DNA of 64,000 nt from Streptococcus taonis (lineage in GTDB: Bacteria; Bacillota; Bacilli; Lactobacillales; Streptococcaceae): contig NZ_JARZZP010000003.1 in the NCBI RefSeq assembly GCF_029948085.1, forward strand, positions 1-64,000, in the 5' to 3' direction. Made by a program: the position numbers and the translations under genes. Position 1 is the first letter of the stretch. Each line of letters opens with the position of its first letter. The notes under the pieces were generated by a model, which saw nothing but the letters and a program-made list of their open reading frames with translations, was not told the origin of the DNA and did no database searches. Positions 30,130-39,189 of the stretch are shown here, in pieces.

Positions 30130-30229
30130 TAAATCTCTCTCCACTATTTTCAATCATCTCATACGCTTTCTCTCTATAAAAATCTAAAGTAGTTTGAAAA
30201 ACGCACAGCTACTTGTTATTGATTTACCA

Positions 30230-32020
30230 TTAAATCCATCCTTTTTCCTTAAATTCAGCAATACGAGCTAAATCCTCATCTGAAGGTTTATTGGAAACAA
30301 TTTCTTTTGTAATAACCGAATACTCTTTGTTCCATTTTTTAAGAATTGCAATAATAGAATCTGAAATCCTGATATCTCTTTTCGAAATTGACTCTAAATT
30401 CCACTCTTGAATTTCAGAAAGTCCCATAACTTTTGTGATTTCGATCTTAGAATCTGCATATTCTTTTTTCTTTTTAGCAAAGTAACCATTTCCTGCTATA
30501 ATATTTAACTTCTTTTCAAATGGTAATTTATTGCCTATATGCTCGATTTTCTCTCGGATTTTATGATCTGATTCATCGATAAAATAGTTAGTTTGCCATT
30601 TTTGAGGGAAGATATGTTCGATTTCCCATTTACTTGGTAATAATGAATCCTGATGTTTATAAGCAAGTGTTTTAAGCAACATTCTCACCACATTACGGTG
30701 AGGATTTTGGATTCCTGCTTCAAGTTGAGCTTGGTCTAGTTCTTTGAAATCAAATTTAGGAATATCTGATACAACAATTGCTGAATTTAATTTTAAAATA
30801 TCACCTTTAACAGCATTGATAGTTGGAATAAGAATGTACTTTGTCATTAGTTCAGCGAGTAATTTGTTTAAGAATCTTGCAAATTTATCCTCAAAGTTTT
30901 TATCCTTACGATAACAAATATAATATATAATCACCGGATATTTCCAGAACTCATTAGGATATGAAGTAAGTGTATCTAATGTTTGTTTTATCTTTATATT
31001 TGATGACCAACTCTCATCTTCCAGCACTTCACCTTTATTAATTACTTTCCATAATTCGATCATTACGAATAAATTATCTAATAATTCAGATTGATAAAGG
31101 CGTTCAAATTTGTTACTCGAATAGTATTTTCTGACACCAGGTGTAGTACTTTTAGTATCTTTTTCCAAAGCCCTAAGATAGAACATATAGTAATAAAATA
31201 ATTGTTGGATACTTTCGTTAGCTGCTGTAGCTTGTTCATCAAGCTCTTTCCAGCGTTCAATAAATGTTTCCTTATCTTTTCCCTCAAGATGGTTATAAAT
31301 CTTAGCTTTAAATATATCAGCATCAGATAGCGGTAAACCTCTGTCATTTAAAGTAGAGAAAATAGTCAATGCTGTATCTTGGGTATCGGCAGTTATTGGT
31401 AAAAGAATAGCTTGATTTAATAGGGAATAAATGAACTGATAAATCATTAAGGGATTCTCACTTGAATGTTTATCAAGTAACTCCTGAAAATGAATATAAT
31501 TTCTAGAATAATTATCTTTAGAATCTTTATTTGCTCTTCCAGTTTCGAGAATTTTACGAAGAATTTCATTACCTTCATTATTAACAACACGTGATGTTAG
31601 AAGAGTAGTCTTATAATCAACTGTTCCAGTCAGTTTATTAGTTCGCCAGATTGAAGGTTCAATCTTACCAATAAAATTGTTTGCTTCTGGAGTTCGTTCT
31701 GATAATGGAGAATTAAATAGCTTTGTGTAAATCGCTCTTAACAATAAAAACAGAGAGGTAATACGTTGCTGACCATCAATAATTTCCTGTTCACCATTAT
31801 CATTTTCATACGAAACGATACTTCCAAGAAAATACGAACCTTCGCGTTCAGTACCACCATTACTGACGGTAAATTCCCATAAATCTTCAAACAGTGTTTC
31901 AACCTGTTCATCCGTCCAAGCATAAGGACGCTGATATTCTGGAATAACAAATGGTTTTGTTCTTCCACTACCAAGTAGTGCCTCAACACTCTGTTTATTA
32001 ACTTCTATTGTAGTTGGCAT
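30230..32020 (-). CDS. DUF262/DUF1524 (GmrSD-family) protein, putative type IV restriction or phage defence
   Basis: The 596-residue protein has the N-terminal DUF262 (ParB/Srx-like) domain with PEYQRPYAW (about 28-36) and the nucleotide-binding-type motif IDGQQRI (about 79-85). The C-terminal DUF1524 HNH-like domain has WEIEHIFPQ (about 461-469). In GmrSD the two halves form a nuclease that cuts modified phage DNA; single-chain fusions such as this are widespread in defence islands. The start has GGAGG upstream. Specificity is unknown. Confidence 0.88.
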   Translation of the reverse strand: MPTTIEVNKQSVEALLGSGRTKPFVIPEYQRPYAWTDEQVETLFEDLWEFTVSNGGTEREGSYFLGSIVSYENDNGEQEIIDGQQRITSLFLLLRAIYTKLFNSPLSERTPEANNFIGKIEPSIWRTNKLTGTVDYKTTLLTSRVVNNEGNEILRKILETGRANKDSKDNYSRNYIHFQELLDKHSSENPLMIYQFIYSLLNQAILLPITADTQDTALTIFSTLNDRGLPLSDADIFKAKIYNHLEGKDKETFIERWKELDEQATAANESIQQLFYYYMFYLRALEKDTKSTTPGVRKYYSSNKFERLYQSELLDNLFVMIELWKVINKGEVLEDESWSSNIKIKQTLDTLTSYPNEFWKYPVIIYYICYRKDKNFEDKFARFLNKLLAELMTKYILIPTINAVKGDILKLNSAIVVSDIPKFDFKELDQAQLEAGIQNPHRNVVRMLLKTLAYKHQDSLLPSKWEIEHIFPQKWQTNYFIDESDHKIREKIEHIGNKLPFEKKLNIIAGNGYFAKKKKEYADSKIEITKVMGLSEIQEWNLESISKRDIRISDSIIAILKKWNKEYSVITKEIVSNKPSDEDLARIAEFKEKGWI

Positions 32021-32136
32021 CTTAAACCTCCATATTATATTTGCTAAAATACTACATTTTTTTATTGATTATTTTGAACACTATATCAAATTGCTTTAAC
32101 TAGCAATCCTACAAACTTAAAACGAACTTTGAGTAA

Positions 32137-32703
32137 CTATTGCATATCTTCCATGGCTTCTTTCACATATCCTTCTACATCTTCAATCTCTACAAACGAT
32201 GGGTCTAAGTGACACAAGAAGTGCCAATCTTCGGCGCCTTTTTTTCTATAGACAATCGCTTCGCCGTCTTCACTTCCGAAAAAGCTTCTGTCAACTTCAT
32301 ACCCATTGCGCTCTAAGAAATCTTTTACCTTGTGATAATTTGCTTCTCTGACTTCTACATAGGCTTTCACTTCATCGTTGTTAATGACATAAGCATCGAC
32401 TTTTGTAGCTCCTTCAATCACTTTATCGTTTGGTTCGGATAGATTCGAAATTTCTTTCCAAATAATGTCCACATTTTCCTCAAAATTAAACGAAAATCTA
32501 GATAAAGGGACAATATTTCCGTTAAAGACAATTTCCATATAATCCGGCAAGTGTTTGGGGTTCACATACTCCACTTGAAACCCATCTTCTGTTTCTAAAG
32601 TATATCCAGGAATTTGAGCTACAAAGGCTTTTCCATCTTCTAAAGAGTCAAACACGACTAAATCTTTTGAATAATGATTTTGATACAATTCCAATATAAG
32701 CAT
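32137..32703 (-). CDS. Hypothetical protein, paralogue of the truncated gene at 41898
   Basis: This 188-residue acidic cytosolic protein begins MLILELYQNHYSKDLVVFDS. Its first 55 or so residues match the short gene at 41898-42059 (MYMLELYQNPSYKDLVAFGS). The rest alternates beta-like segments with Glu/Asp-rich stretches and ends VKEAMEDMQ. AGAAAGG precedes the ATG. I do not recognise a named family; context suggests an immunity-type protein, with low confidence. Confidence 0.6.
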   Translation of the reverse strand: MLILELYQNHYSKDLVVFDSLEDGKAFVAQIPGYTLETEDGFQVEYVNPKHLPDYMEIVFNGNIVPLSRFSFNFEENVDIIWKEISNLSEPNDKVIEGATKVDAYVINNDEVKAYVEVREANYHKVKDFLERNGYEVDRSFFGSEDGEAIVYRKKGAEDWHFLCHLDPSFVEIEDVEGYVKEAMEDMQ

Positions 32704-32770
32704 TGATAATCCTTTCTAAACTGTCCGTACATTATTTTTTCACCACAGGATACTGACTCGCTAATCTCCA

Positions 32771-33625
32771 TTATGATATCGAAACTTCTTTCTCCCATCG
32801 TCTGAGCACATCTTTTAAAGGCTCATCTAGATAGGTATAGGCTTTGTCTTTAATCCAATCAGGTATACCATAAGCAGCTTCGGCTATACTTCCTGTTATC
32901 GCAGCGAGAGTGTCACTATCACCGCCGAGAGAAATAGCATTTCTGATAGCATCTTCGAAGTCTGTACTTTCAAGAAAGGCAATGATGGCCTGAGGTACCG
33001 TATCCTGGCAAGTTTCATTGAAACGATAAGTAGGACGAATTTCATCTAGTGTTTGAGAAAGATTATATCCATACTCTTGTTCTATGTGTTCCTTGATGAG
33101 TCTCTTACATTCTGTAGGATTATCGTTGATTGGTTGTTCATAATCCCCACAGTAACCTCCAAAGTAAAAGCGACACATAAAGATAGCATCAGACGTCGCC
33201 ATAGCTCCTTTGACCCCTTCTTGATGGTTATGAGTCACCTCTGCAGAAAGTCGTGCAAGAGCTCTTCTGGACGGCCAGGCTCCAGTTCGTGCACAGAAAC
33301 TACAATCCATGGTCCAGGCACATGGAGAAACACGCATTGCTGAGCCATTGCCGAAGCTATTATAAGGTTCTCGATCATCGCCATCAATCCAATTACCAAA
33401 TCTTGCACCGTAACCTGCATCGGGATACATCATACCATATTTTTTCATGGCGTCAATAAAGTCATCCTTCTGACCGCCATTCATGATTGCTTCTGCAACA
33501 GCACAGGTCATCACCGTATCATCAGTGAAAAAACAATCATCACGAAATAATGGAAAGTCTTTCGTTTTAATATTGTCCCATTCGTAAACAGAACCAACAA
33601 TGTCTCCAACTATTGCTCCTAACAT
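32771..33625 (-). CDS. ADP-ribosylglycohydrolase (DraG/ARH) family protein
   Basis: The protein of about 284 residues removes ADP-ribose from modified targets by homology. It begins MLGAIVGDIVGSVYEW and has the metal-binding FTDDTVMT (about 33-40) and the C-terminal SLGGDSDTLAAITGSIAEA segment, both characteristic. The ATG at 33625 is chosen because AGGAGG lies directly upstream, inside the longer open frame. In this island it may reverse toxin- or defence-type ADP-ribosylation, which is inference. Confidence 0.88.
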   Translation of the reverse strand: MLGAIVGDIVGSVYEWDNIKTKDFPLFRDDCFFTDDTVMTCAVAEAIMNGGQKDDFIDAMKKYGMMYPDAGYGARFGNWIDGDDREPYNSFGNGSAMRVSPCAWTMDCSFCARTGAWPSRRALARLSAEVTHNHQEGVKGAMATSDAIFMCRFYFGGYCGDYEQPINDNPTECKRLIKEHIEQEYGYNLSQTLDEIRPTYRFNETCQDTVPQAIIAFLESTDFEDAIRNAISLGGDSDTLAAITGSIAEAAYGIPDWIKDKAYTYLDEPLKDVLRRWEKEVSIS

Positions 33626-33678
33626 GAAATACCTCCTAATGTCCAATGTCACATCTATAAATATACTAAAAATCTACT

Positions 33679-33732
33679 CTACTTTTTTTTAGATCGTACA
33701 AAGAGTAATACCGCCTCAACGTGTGTTTGCAT
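33679..33732 (-). repeat. rlmD 3'-end remnant E
   Basis: The minus strand reads MQTHVEAVLLFVRSKKK and a stop, matching the C-terminus of RlmD ([15 protein letters not shown]). It has the same orientation as rlmD, 8.6 kb away. It separates the ADP-ribosylglycohydrolase from the next gene cassette. It is the leftmost copy I found. Confidence 0.7.
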
Positions 33733-33818
33733 ATAGCTTTTACTCCTATAAATTCATTAAAGTTAAATTTTGGGTATTAGAGGAATTGAAATATTCTATT
33801 TCTAATCTATAACTATAC

Positions 33819-34418
33819 CTATTCTGTTCGAGTTTCAGCTAAATATATTCCCCATTCAGCTAATTCTTCAGGCAAGTCATAAACAGTTTTTCCATTACTT
33901 TCATAGATTTCAGAGATTCCTGGTGAGGTCTTAGAAAAAGTTTTCCAAGCAGTCACTAGTTCTTCTACAAATTGAATATTATGAGGTTCAAAAAAGTCAT
34001 TAAATTTCGATAGTTCTTTACTATAAATTGTCACAACATTATAGCTATCAAGCATGATCTCATCATGACTTTGATGCCCACCAAATCCAAACTGACTAAG
34101 TCCATCATTAATAAGCAAATCACCGTATCTAATCAACAGTGCTAGGCATTCCTCTCTTGAACAACCATCAATATAATAAACATCCTTATGGGATTCCTTG
34201 ATAATATTCTTTGCTATCACTTTTTCTCTATCAATACTAACAGGCAATTCCAAAATAAAAAACAAGGGCTCGTCATGAATCGCAATAAAGTGTTGAAAAA
34301 CCTCTAATATTTTTTCTGCGTGCACATTCGCCATCAAATGATGTTCGGTTAACTTTGTAAATGACTCAAACAGGTTTTCTACCAAGCTAATTCGATGACC
34401 TTTTACTAAATTCAACAT
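33819..34418 (-). CDS. Hypothetical 199-residue protein, unknown function
   Basis: The ATG has GGAGG upstream. The protein is acidic and soluble. It contains FILELPVSIDREKV, DVYYIDGCSREECLALLIRYGDLLINDG and FGFGGHQSHDEIMLDSYNVVTIY, without a signal or membrane helix. The cassette is bracketed by rlmD-tail remnants E and G. I do not recognise the family; such stand-alone genes in polymorphic loci are often immunity genes, but no toxin is nearby. Confidence 0.6.
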   Translation of the reverse strand: MLNLVKGHRISLVENLFESFTKLTEHHLMANVHAEKILEVFQHFIAIHDEPLFFILELPVSIDREKVIAKNIIKESHKDVYYIDGCSREECLALLIRYGDLLINDGLSQFGFGGHQSHDEIMLDSYNVVTIYSKELSKFNDFFEPHNIQFVEELVTAWKTFSKTSPGISEIYESNGKTVYDLPEELAEWGIYLAETRTE

Positions 34419-34484
34419 TATGCGTCCTCCAGAGGATTAAAATATTATACTCATTTATAATCTCATTATACCATTAAAACCTGA

Positions 34485-34514
34485 AAAAGACTGCAACTTC
34501 CCAGTCACAGTCTC
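34485..34514 (-). terminator. Terminator after the remnant open frame
   Basis: The stem agactg / cagtct is followed on the minus strand by TTTTTC. It lies directly downstream of the stop of the orphan open frame at 34515. Confidence 0.6.
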
Positions 34515-34724
34515 TTATAAATCTATCTCAATTCCTTCAAGGAAAGTTATTACAATTTGTCCAGCTTCTGAAATAGATTGATAGCATGTCAGACTATAGT
34601 ATCCAGAAGCCCAACTTGAACTATTACTCTGATTCTTATCCTCTATTCGATTAGAGAAGCTACCTTTACGCTTTTCGTTATTCCTTTCGTTCACTTTTAA
34701 GAGCAGAGAAACACTCTCAGCGGT
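34515..34724 (-). other. rlmD 3'-end remnant G with downstream open tail
   Basis: The minus strand has RTAESVSLLLK near 34724-34690, aligning with rlmD tails (RTAECVSLFVK in copy [14 protein letters not shown] native). The frame stays open for about 55 more codons (...SSWASGYYSLTCYQSISEAG...) to a TAA at 34515 before a terminator. It has no start codon of its own, so it is a tail remnant and not a gene as it stands. Confidence 0.55.
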
Positions 34725-34734
34725 TCGGACTTAC

Positions 34735-34776
34735 CGTATCATTTCGTCGTAATCTCCTCACTCTACGACGGCTATT
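34735..34776. repeat. Hairpin repeat, copy 1 (GTCGTA...TACGAC)
   Basis: The segment atttcgtcgtaatctcctca followed by ctctacgacggctattcc contains a hairpin with arms cgtcgta/tctacgacg. Near-identical copies lie at 35424-35463 and 42137-42178. Each sits directly to the right of an rlmD-tail remnant. It probably belongs to the mobile cassette boundary. Confidence 0.75.
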
Positions 34777-34778
34777 CC

Positions 34779-35321
34779 TTACTTAAATGAAATCCACTCT
34801 TCTTTTGATAGACAGGTTATGTGCTCTGTGCGAAGAACACCTTCCAATGCACATGGAACGTTCTCTTTTGTATGATGATAACGGAAACCACATTTTTCCT
34901 GAACTCTCTGTGACTTTGTATTACCATCAAAATATCCGCACCACAGTTTCTCCAGATTCAGGTCATCAAATCCATGTCTCATAATTTCACGAACGGCTTC
35001 TGGTATCAGTCCCTGACCCCAATACGGAACTCCTATCCAGTAACCAATCTCCGCCTCAGTATCAGGAATACCTTTATCACTTGCAGAGCCGATCATCAAT
35101 CCTATGCTACCGACTGGATGCATGGTTTCTTTTAAAACGATGGCGTATATTTCAGGTGCTGAAAAATAATTTTTTATAATCTCCCTACTGTTTTCAACAC
35201 TGGTATGTACAGGCCAACCTGCAATCGGACCAACCTCTGGCTTACTGGCATATTGAAATAAATCATTGGCATCTCTTTCTTCCCATGGGCGAAGAATCAA
35301 TCTCTCCGTTTCTAAAATCAT
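34779..35321 (-). CDS. GNAT N-acetyltransferase, RimJ/RimL type
   Basis: The 180-residue protein begins MILETERLILRPWEERDAND, typical of ribosomal-protein-type GNAT enzymes, and has the acetyl-CoA loop YWGQGLIPEAV (about 117-127) and EKCGFRYH. It transfers acetyl to an amino group of an unknown substrate. Lone GNAT genes often detoxify antibiotics or toxins. AAGGAG precedes the ATG. The cassette is bracketed by rlmD-tail copies G and F. Confidence 0.88.
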   Translation of the reverse strand: MILETERLILRPWEERDANDLFQYASKPEVGPIAGWPVHTSVENSREIIKNYFSAPEIYAIVLKETMHPVGSIGLMIGSASDKGIPDTEAEIGYWIGVPYWGQGLIPEAVREIMRHGFDDLNLEKLWCGYFDGNTKSQRVQEKCGFRYHHTKENVPCALEGVLRTEHITCLSKEEWISFK

Positions 35322-35373
35322 TTTTCTCTCCTTAAATTCCAGCTGTTTATAAAATTACTTCAGATGAAAGTTT

Positions 35374-35412
35374 TTACTTTTTCACCAGCAAGCATACGCA
35401 CTCAGAGGTTTG
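35374..35412 (-). repeat. rlmD 3'-end remnant F
   Basis: The minus strand reads QTSECVCLLVKK and a stop, aligning with the RlmD C-terminus ([15 protein letters not shown]). It has the same orientation as rlmD. Confidence 0.7.
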
Positions 35413-35423
35413 CTGTTTTCGTA

Positions 35424-35470
35424 TGATTTCGTCGTAAACTCCTTACTCTACGACAGCTATTCCCCAGGGA
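35424..35470. repeat. Hairpin repeat, copy 2, with ccccaggg extension
   Basis: It reads atttcgtcgtaaactcctta then ctctacgacagctattcccc, the same hairpin as copies 1 and 3. The following ccagggaaccttctcgacct matches the extension of copy 3 (ccagggcaccttctcgacct). Confidence 0.75.
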
Positions 35471-35489
35471 ACCTTCTCGACCTTCTGTC

Positions 35490-35570
35490 TCAATTTGTCT
35501 CATGGACGAACTCAAAAGGTTCAGTGAACTTTTTACACTTCTCTAATAAACTTACCGCTTCAGAATATCG
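35490..35570 (-). repeat. rlmD 3'-end remnant I
   Basis: The minus strand reads RYSEAVSLLEKCKKF, then stays open to a TGA at 35490. EAVSLLEK aligns with ECVSLLVK of RlmD. A degraded copy of the rlmD terminator hairpin (ctcaaaaggttcagtgaact) lies inside. It is weaker than the other copies, but position and orientation fit. Confidence 0.5.
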
Positions 35571-35669
35571 TATATGAACTATATATCAGCATTTGTTTTT
35601 ATATAAATTTATATCATGATACATCATTTTATAGATTTAATATCTAGTCAAAACCGCAATAATATCTGA

Positions 35670-36251
35670 TTACTCTTTTTTTTCGAATAATATTTTCTTT
35701 AACTCCTCTATAGCCTTATCTAATTCTAAATATTTCATCAATTCCTCTGATGTGAGCTTATCTTTAATTTCGAGTAAATTTTTCTTTGCATTAATCAATT
35801 GACTAATTTTCCATATTTCCTTCATCGGCCGTATATCAAACCTAAACGCATTTTTATACATGTATTTACCAATATTTGTATAGAATTCAATACTACCTTC
35901 TTTATCTCTGCCTAAATGATTATCATATTCTTTTAATACAGGATCTACAAATCCAACCTCTCCATCATTGGGTTTATCTTTATTTTCCGTTGGCCATTTG
36001 CCGAGTTTTTTTCTATTGCATGTGAAACAAGAATATACTAAATTGGAATAATCAAGTTTTCTACTTGAATCTATTCTGTCAGGAACGAAATGATCTGGTT
36101 CAAAACCTTTTGTTGTAACCTCTTCAGGTTTACCACAATAACCGCATATATGTTTAAAGTCTTCTCTCAAATGAGGAACATATTTTTTATAGTCATTTTC
36201 TTGATTCACATCAATACTTCTACTAATTTCATTTTCTCCATGTATTCGCAT
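35670..36251 (-). CDS. HNH endonuclease (fourth gene of candidate defence operon)
   Basis: The 193-residue protein has an HNH/treble-clef core: CGYCGK (about 35-40), the catalytic-type DHFVPDR (about 53-59), then YSNLVYSCFTCNRKK (about 68-82) with the second CxxC. A helical C-terminal part rich in Lys and Glu follows. It lies 5 bases after the receiver-like gene in an AT-rich operon with a DNA methyltransferase, so it is the likely DNA-cutting effector. The HNH assignment is firm; the role is inference. Confidence 0.85.
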   Translation of the reverse strand: MRIHGENEISRSIDVNQENDYKKYVPHLREDFKHICGYCGKPEEVTTKGFEPDHFVPDRIDSSRKLDYSNLVYSCFTCNRKKLGKWPTENKDKPNDGEVGFVDPVLKEYDNHLGRDKEGSIEFYTNIGKYMYKNAFRFDIRPMKEIWKISQLINAKKNLLEIKDKLTSEELMKYLELDKAIEELKKILFEKKE

Positions 36252-36256
36252 AACTT

Positions 36257-36874
36257 TTACCTGTTTTCGATTTCCTCTACCAAAACATTTACTCTTCCAA
36301 GTATTTCATCAATTTTCTGATTAACCTCGCTACTTAAAAGCTGAATTGGCAAGTCATCTACTTCACCGTATGCACGCAATAATTTATATAAATCTATAAA
36401 CTGTTCTTCTTCTATTGCTGATATAGAACCATTTTTCTTTGCTTTGAGAAGATTCTCATAGTCGATATGATATTTATGTAACCTAGTTTCAAAAACATCA
36501 ACAGCCTGTTTGATCTTTCTTACAAACTCTTCTATATCATTTGCAGCTAAAACATTTCTATCTTCAATCAAATTTATAATTACTAAATTTTCATTTATTG
36601 ATTCTTCAGGGTAATTAGTTAATATTAAGCATGGTAAATCAGGGACTTTCAAATTTATATAAGTAATTAATTCCGTCCCCAAAAACTTAAATTTATTATT
36701 AAGTTTATAATCTATAATAAAACATTTAATACCATTAGATAAAAGCCATTCTATTATTTCTGGCATTTCAGTAATGCCGTCTGGATATAGTAATTCAATA
36801 TTTTTTCTTGCTAAACGTACTTGATAATCCTCATATGAATCTCGATCATCATCAATAAATCCTATTCTATACAT
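36257..36874 (-). CDS. Response-regulator receiver-like protein (third gene of candidate defence operon)
   Basis: The 205-residue protein begins with a receiver-like domain: acidic pocket FIDDDRDS (about 6-13), a phospho-acceptor-like Asp in CFIIDYKLN (about 51-59) and LILTNYPEE (about 83-91) with the Thr of the family. The conserved Lys of loop 5 is not evident. The C-terminal about 90 residues form a helical region (VFETRLHKYHIDYENLL) and no DNA-binding domain is seen. It could receive a phosphoryl group from the adjacent GHKL protein and gate the HNH nuclease. AGTGGAG precedes the ATG. Confidence 0.72.
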   Translation of the reverse strand: MYRIGFIDDDRDSYEDYQVRLARKNIELLYPDGITEMPEIIEWLLSNGIKCFIIDYKLNNKFKFLGTELITYINLKVPDLPCLILTNYPEESINENLVIINLIEDRNVLAANDIEEFVRKIKQAVDVFETRLHKYHIDYENLLKAKKNGSISAIEEEQFIDLYKLLRAYGEVDDLPIQLLSSEVNQKIDEILGRVNVLVEEIENR

Positions 36875-36889
36875 GTCAGTTCTCCACTT

Positions 36890-39175
36890 CTATTTCTTTA
36901 TTAATTTTATAGTGGCATAGAATCCAGAAGTATATTTCATATTATCGGATAAATCTATACTTCCATTATAGTCAGCAACCGTTCTATTTATAATCCACAT
37001 ACCCATACCAGTGCCAATAGTTTCTCCCATTTCATTTCTTCTATCACTTTCCATAGGTTCTAATATTTTTCTTGGATTATCTTTATAGGCACGAGATAAC
37101 CCTCGTCCAGAATCGCTGTATTTGATAATAATTTCTTGTTCTAAGTCAGATACTACGATTTTTATACTCTTATTATCTGAAAAACAGGATTCAAAAGAAC
37201 TTACACTATTAGCAATCAGATTACTAAAAATGCTTTCAATATCATAAGGAAAACATTTTAATTGTATTTCTGAACCTTGAAATTCTAAAACTATTGAAAC
37301 GTTTTTAAGTGTTTCTTCCCATGACTTTACCGTTTGTGATATCAGAAAGATTAAATCTGTTTTTTTCATAGTTCTTTTATCACGTGTTACAGAACCTATT
37401 GTTACCTTGAACCATGAATTTAATGAATCTCTCATTACATTAGCTTCATTTACATATTTTAACCCATCTTGTAAGTTTCTATCTAATTCCAAAGCTTCTT
37501 TAGCCATAACAATCTTTCTGCTTAGCTTATGAGTTATATCTTTAATTTCGTGGACATAAGTGTTAGTAACTATACCAGTTGTAGCTAATGTTCTTAGCAA
37601 TCTATTCTCATCTTCTAAGTTTTTAATAACTGTATCTTTATGATCTAAAACGGTTTTAGCTTCTTCTGGATCTATAAAACTTTTAGCAGATTCTGATTTT
37701 TGATTGAGTTCACTGCTATCATCTAAAAATTTCTTATCTTCTCTAGCAGCCTTTGCTTCTTCTGCTTTCTTATTAATTTCAGCTTGTATCCTTGCAGCTT
37801 CCATTATTTTATCATAGCGAGCATCTAACTTACGAAAGACATATTGCCTATCTTTTTCAAATTCCTGAATCACATTAATTAAAAATTCTTTTAATAATAC
37901 AAATTCCTTTGTTTCTACAATACCTTCTCTATTAGATTGGTCTGGTAATGTAATATTCATGCGAGAAATAAAAATTGATCCAATTATTTGATCAGTATTA
38001 ACCCTCCACGCACCTGTTTGATGTGAAGGTGCAGCAGGAGATTTGTTTTTTCTACCAGCTAATAACAGCCAGTCATAATCAGATGTTTTGGGTTCTCCAT
38101 AAGGTCTCACTCTAAAACTATCTCTATATATTTTTATTCCCCCAAAAATATCCCTCTTATTATTACGATTATTCGACAATTTATAGAAATATTTTTCAGC
38201 ATCTGTTTTTGAAGAAGTCACTTTTTCAAAATACAAAACTCCGGAAAATTCACCTATTGTATTTTTAAACTGCTCCCCACGTTTTGGTAGCATATGTGCA
38301 AAGTTTGTTTCTATACAAATATATTTGCCTTTAAAATACTGTTCATCTTCTGAAGTAAATTCAGCTTGTGTAATTATTTCATCAAATCTATCACCAAAGT
38401 CAAATTCATTTCTATGTATCTCAATATAAGTTTTTCCATCTTTCAGAACATTAAATTTAATTTTATAATCATAAGAAAAAGCATTCTCAACATCTAATAC
38501 ATCAGCATCTTCACTTGAGTTTTGTTCATCAAAGAAATATACTTGAAATTCACTTTTCATTTCATATGGTATTAATGTTATTAAATCGTCCTTGATTTTT
38601 TTTATAACATTATCATTCCATGAGTCTCTTAAAGAAGTTAACTTAAAAATAGTTCCCGTGTTTTTTAAATTATTTAATATTATATTTTTCACTTCGTAAT
38701 TAATAACTTCATCAAGAAACCCATCTATTGATACAGTTGGTTCATACAAATCTGCTGTTACATCTGTAATATTATCACTCTTTGAAAAATCCTCCCAATC
38801 AACCTTCCAAATTAACTTTCCTTCCACAGAAACAGTAAACATTTCACATGTATCAGATATCCTATCTAAAGCAAACCTTCCAATTCCTTTTGCTCCAGTT
38901 TGTATTCGACCTGATTTGCTAATAAATCTATCCTTTTTTGTCGATCTTCCAATAGTCATCCAGTGTTTTATAATGACATCCTTTGTCATACCACAACCAT
39001 TGTCTGCGATATATAGCGAATTAGTTGTTTTTTCATAATATAAGACACAAATCGTAGCATCCGCATCATATGTGTTTTTAACTAATTCAATTATAGCACC
39101 GTTTAATTTTGATACATTTTCCCGTCCTATTAAACGAGCTGTATAAGCATCTACATTGAATGATATCTTTTCCAT
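36890..39175 (-). CDS. Double-GHKL ATPase / histidine-kinase-like protein (second gene of candidate defence operon)
   Basis: The 761-residue soluble protein starts with a Hsp90/MutL/MORC-like GHKL ATPase domain: ELVKNTYDADA (about 30-40), DNGCGMT (about 58-64) and TGAKGIGRFALD (about 93-104). A Lys/Glu/Ala-rich coiled coil lies at about 440-530. A histidine-kinase-like half follows: NTYVHEIKDI (His near 542), N-box SNLIANSVSSF (about 651-661), G1 SDSGRGLS and G2 GTGMGMWI. Two GHKL domains in one chain suggest sensing or clamp action plus phosphotransfer. It sits between the methyltransferase and the receiver-like gene with spacings of about 15 bases. Confidence 0.85.
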   Translation of the reverse strand: MEKISFNVDAYTARLIGRENVSKLNGAIIELVKNTYDADATICVLYYEKTTNSLYIADNGCGMTKDVIIKHWMTIGRSTKKDRFISKSGRIQTGAKGIGRFALDRISDTCEMFTVSVEGKLIWKVDWEDFSKSDNITDVTADLYEPTVSIDGFLDEVINYEVKNIILNNLKNTGTIFKLTSLRDSWNDNVIKKIKDDLITLIPYEMKSEFQVYFFDEQNSSEDADVLDVENAFSYDYKIKFNVLKDGKTYIEIHRNEFDFGDRFDEIITQAEFTSEDEQYFKGKYICIETNFAHMLPKRGEQFKNTIGEFSGVLYFEKVTSSKTDAEKYFYKLSNNRNNKRDIFGGIKIYRDSFRVRPYGEPKTSDYDWLLLAGRKNKSPAAPSHQTGAWRVNTDQIIGSIFISRMNITLPDQSNREGIVETKEFVLLKEFLINVIQEFEKDRQYVFRKLDARYDKIMEAARIQAEINKKAEEAKAAREDKKFLDDSSELNQKSESAKSFIDPEEAKTVLDHKDTVIKNLEDENRLLRTLATTGIVTNTYVHEIKDITHKLSRKIVMAKEALELDRNLQDGLKYVNEANVMRDSLNSWFKVTIGSVTRDKRTMKKTDLIFLISQTVKSWEETLKNVSIVLEFQGSEIQLKCFPYDIESIFSNLIANSVSSFESCFSDNKSIKIVVSDLEQEIIIKYSDSGRGLSRAYKDNPRKILEPMESDRRNEMGETIGTGMGMWIINRTVADYNGSIDLSDNMKYTSGFYATIKLIKK

Positions 39176-39189
39176 GGTAATTTCTCTTC

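Noticed and set aside
33053-33459. Plus-strand frames opposite the ADP-ribosylglycohydrolase
   Set aside because: They are shadows of a well-supported family protein on the other strand.
32137-36251. Named defence systems such as Septu, Detocs or a classic type II restriction system for the HNH/REC/GHKL/MTase operon
   Set aside because: No ABC-type PtuA ATPase, no nucleosidase effector and no separate classical restriction enzyme are seen, so none of these names is justified.
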